From: DAOUEG01 sp964595455
Lineage (GTDB): Bacteria; Chloroflexota; Dehalococcoidia; Dehalococcoidales; RBG-16-60-22
Reading direction: 5' to 3'
DNA length: 24,104 bases
Assembly (NCBI GenBank): GCA_964595455.1
Contig: CAZQQL010000046.1
Coordinates: forward strand, 1-24,104
Part shown: piece by piece, positions 19,960 to 24,104 of the stretch
Layout: each line of letters starts with the position of its first letter
Numbering within the stretch: position 1 is the first letter of the stretch
Notes under the pieces: generated by a model
Database searches by the model: none
The model's input: only the letters and a program-made list of their open reading frames with translations
What the model was told of the DNA's origin: nothing
Position numbers and translations under genes: made by a program

Positions 19960-19988
19960 GATGGATTCCCGATCAGGTCGGGTATGAC
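19960..19988. repeat. ATGGATTCCCGA hairpin repeat
   Basis: ATTCCCGATC and GTCGGGTAT pair around a short loop. It is the same dispersed family as 4490-4515. Confidence 0.55.
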
Positions 19989-20022
19989 ACAACGGAGGGG
20001 TTTTTTTCCCGGTTGGATTCTC

Positions 20023-21276
20023 TTACGGCTTCCTGAAAACCAGCACGGAATTATGACCCCCGAACCCGAACGAGTTGGAAACAGCCACACTGATATCGGT
20101 TTTCCGAGCGTGGTTGGGGACGTAGTCGAGGTCGCACTCCGGGTCGGGATCGGTGAGATTGATGGTCGGCGGCAGGATGCCGTGCTGCAGTGCCAGGATG
20201 GTGACGACCGCTTCGATGCCTCCGGCGGCCCCGATGAGGTGCCCGAGTTGCGATTTACTCGCGGAGACCGGTATCCGGTAGGCAGCCTCCCCGAAGACGC
20301 TCTTGATGACGTTGGTCTCGGTGCGGTCATTGAGGAGGGTGGCGGTACCATGCGCATTGATATAGTCCACGTCGGACGCAGCGATGCCTGCCCGGTCAAG
20401 CGCCATGTTGAGCGCCCTGGCCGCGCTGACGCCGTCCGGGCTCGGCGCGGTCAGATGGAACGCGTCGCTGGTGCAGCCGTAGCCCACCACTTCAGCCAAT
20501 ATCGGAGCCCCGCGTTCCAGGGCGCTTTCCATGTCCTCCATGACCAGGATGCCAGCGCCTTCGCCGAGGACCAGGCCGTCCCGCCCGGCGTCGAACGGCC
20601 GGCAGGCTTCCTTCGGGGTATCGTTCCGCCGTGACAGCGCCCGTATCTGGTTGAACGCCGCTACGACGATGGGCAGCAGCGGGGCTTCGGTCCCGCCGGC
20701 GATGATTATCTTCGCCATGCCGCGCTGGATGAGGTCGAACCCGTGCCCGATGGCGTCGCTGGCGGAAGAACAGGCCGACGAAGTGGCGTAACTTGGGCCT
20801 TTGGCCCCGAGCAGCATCGATACCTGTACAGCGGCGGCGTCTCCAATCATTGTTGGCGCCAGAATAGGATTGACGCGGGAAGGCCCCTGTTCAGTTAGGA
20901 CCTTCATTTCTTCACAAACGGAAAGCAAACCGCAGACGCTGTTGCCGATAATGACACCGGTCCCTTCGCGGTTGCCGTCGTCGATGGTCAGCCGGGCGTT
21001 CTCCACCGCCTGGAGGCTGGCAGCCACGGCGAACCGGGAGAAACGGTCCATCCGCTGCGTCTGTTTGCGGGTGACGTAGGCGGTCATGTCGAAGCCCCGG
21101 ACCTCGGCGGCGATCTTGACCTCGTACCTGGTGGTATCGAACGAAGTGATGTAGTCGATGCCGGACCTCCCGGCGACCATCGCGGACCACATCGACGGCA
21201 CGTTCAGTCCCAACGAGCTAATAGCTCCCAGCCCGGTTACGGCCACGCGGCGAAGATGGTTATTATTGGTATTCAC
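20023..21276 (-). CDS. fabF: 3-oxoacyl-ACP synthase II (second FabF paralogue)
   Basis: A 417-residue KAS II-type condensing enzyme with an intact triad: C169 in TSSACSSAS, H309 in NAHGTAT, H346 in SQLGHLIG. NSFGFGGHNSVLVF ends the protein. It is clearly a paralogue of the enzyme at 2935-4227, sharing blocks such as TSDAFH and DCDLDY/ECDLDYVPN, but diverges in the acyl-pocket region. The residues after the nucleophile are Ser-Ser-Ala-Ser rather than Ser-Ser-Gly-Ser. The start is a GTG (21276) with GGGAG 6 bases upstream. A promoter TTGTAA-18-TATGAT lies at 21334-21305. It is a lone gene here, outside any fatty-acid operon, so it may have a specialised chain-length role (inference). Confidence 0.93.
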   Translation of the reverse strand: MNTNNNHLRRVAVTGLGAISSLGLNVPSMWSAMVAGRSGIDYITSFDTTRYEVKIAAEVRGFDMTAYVTRKQTQRMDRFSRFAVAASLQAVENARLTIDDGNREGTGVIIGNSVCGLLSVCEEMKVLTEQGPSRVNPILAPTMIGDAAAVQVSMLLGAKGPSYATSSACSSASDAIGHGFDLIQRGMAKIIIAGGTEAPLLPIVVAAFNQIRALSRRNDTPKEACRPFDAGRDGLVLGEGAGILVMEDMESALERGAPILAEVVGYGCTSDAFHLTAPSPDGVSAARALNMALDRAGIAASDVDYINAHGTATLLNDRTETNVIKSVFGEAAYRIPVSASKSQLGHLIGAAGGIEAVVTILALQHGILPPTINLTDPDPECDLDYVPNHARKTDISVAVSNSFGFGGHNSVLVFRKP

Positions 21277-21304
21277 TTATGGCTCCCGCAGAGAATGATT
21301 CTCC

Positions 21305-21334
21305 ATCATAACAGAAGGTTAAAGGCGTTTACAA
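21305..21334 (-). promoter_or_regulatory. Promoter of the second fabF
   Basis: On the minus strand TTGTAA (21334-21329) and TATGAT (21310-21305) are 18 bases apart. TGT directly before TATGAT makes it an extended -10. Confidence 0.65.
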
Positions 21335-21414
21335 CAGGCTTTGCCGAAGCCAAACAACGAGACTTGAAATTAAAAAATAGGTAAAAATCAAGGTAGGTAA
21401 TGCTCCGGGCCACG

Positions 21415-21444
21415 TTGTAATGATTTGAGGTTTAGTGATAAAAT
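21415..21444 (+). promoter_or_regulatory. uvrA promoter
   Basis: TTGTAA (21415-21420) and TAAAAT (21439-21444) are 18 bases apart, with TGA before TAAAAT giving an extended -10. ATG 21474 lies about 23 bases past the expected start. No SOS box is evident. Confidence 0.6.
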
Positions 21445-21473
21445 CAATATTAGAACAGGAGTTTTAAAAATTT

Positions 21474-24104
<2,631 letters not shown>

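Larger units (their letters stand above)
19645..20022. other. Repeat-rich spacer between smr and the second fabF
   Basis: No supported gene. It contains the smr -10 region, two similar palindromic elements (19713-19751 and 19865-19901), a 7-bp hairpin CCCTCCT-TT-AGGAGGG (19798-19813) and an ATGGATTCCC-type repeat (19960-19988). The plus-strand frame 19771-20634 crosses these repeats and then runs antisense through fabF. Confidence 0.65.

Overview
The window is a contig end from a moderately GC-rich bacterium. The first 47 bases are Illumina library sequence, so the left boundary is artificial. The gene content suggests a Chloroflexota (Dehalococcoidia-like) genome: a PurO-type IMP cyclohydrolase, a divergent ATP-type PEP carboxykinase, stand-alone Smr and soluble two-component proteins, short possibly leaderless mRNAs, and many short palindromic intergenic repeats. 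That placement is an inference from family recall; no marker gene here was searched.

Layout. Bases 50-178 are the last 42 codons of a membrane-anchored protein, followed by a terminator. 519-4227 (minus) is an overlapping fabF-recJ-purO operon. 4572-5810 is mtaB, convergent with a GNAT acetyltransferase and a DUF5808-like gene (5764-6658, minus). 6784-8388 is a PEP carboxykinase-family gene. 8469-10112 (minus) is a response regulator with a soluble histidine kinase. A 590-base AT-rich spacer with an 11-bp-periodic repeat array precedes a UDP-glucose dehydrogenase-like gene that lacks the catalytic cysteine (10702-12054) and a left-handed beta-helix acetyltransferase (12071-12739). 13056-13289 (minus) is a small BldC/excisionase-type HTH regulator.

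Divergent from the regulator is the most interesting locus, 13522-15916: an HPr-kinase-like protein with a degenerate P-loop, a PqqD-type peptide-recognition protein, a radical SAM/SPASM enzyme, and a 46-residue six-cysteine peptide that is the likely RiPP precursor. A strong bidirectional hairpin follows. 16034-16909 (minus) is galU. 17075-17491 is a scar-like region: a 20-bp piece of the tRNA-Arg 3' half, a truncated HicB-like gene and the intact tRNA-Arg(UCG). Then come a flavodoxin (minus), a nitroreductase (plus), tRNA-His (minus), a stand-alone Smr gene (minus), a second fabF (minus) and the first 877 codons of uvrA (plus), which runs off the window.

How the genes fit together. The PqqD protein probably recognises the N-terminal leader of the 46-residue peptide and presents its Cys-rich core to the radical SAM/SPASM enzyme. 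The role of the HPr-kinase-like protein is unknown. The HTH regulator and direct repeats with 11-bp spacing, found next to it and also upstream of the UDP-sugar pair, suggest common control of the two loci. galU could supply UDP-glucose to the UDP-sugar genes. No transporter or leader peptidase is present, so export and maturation would need genes outside this window.
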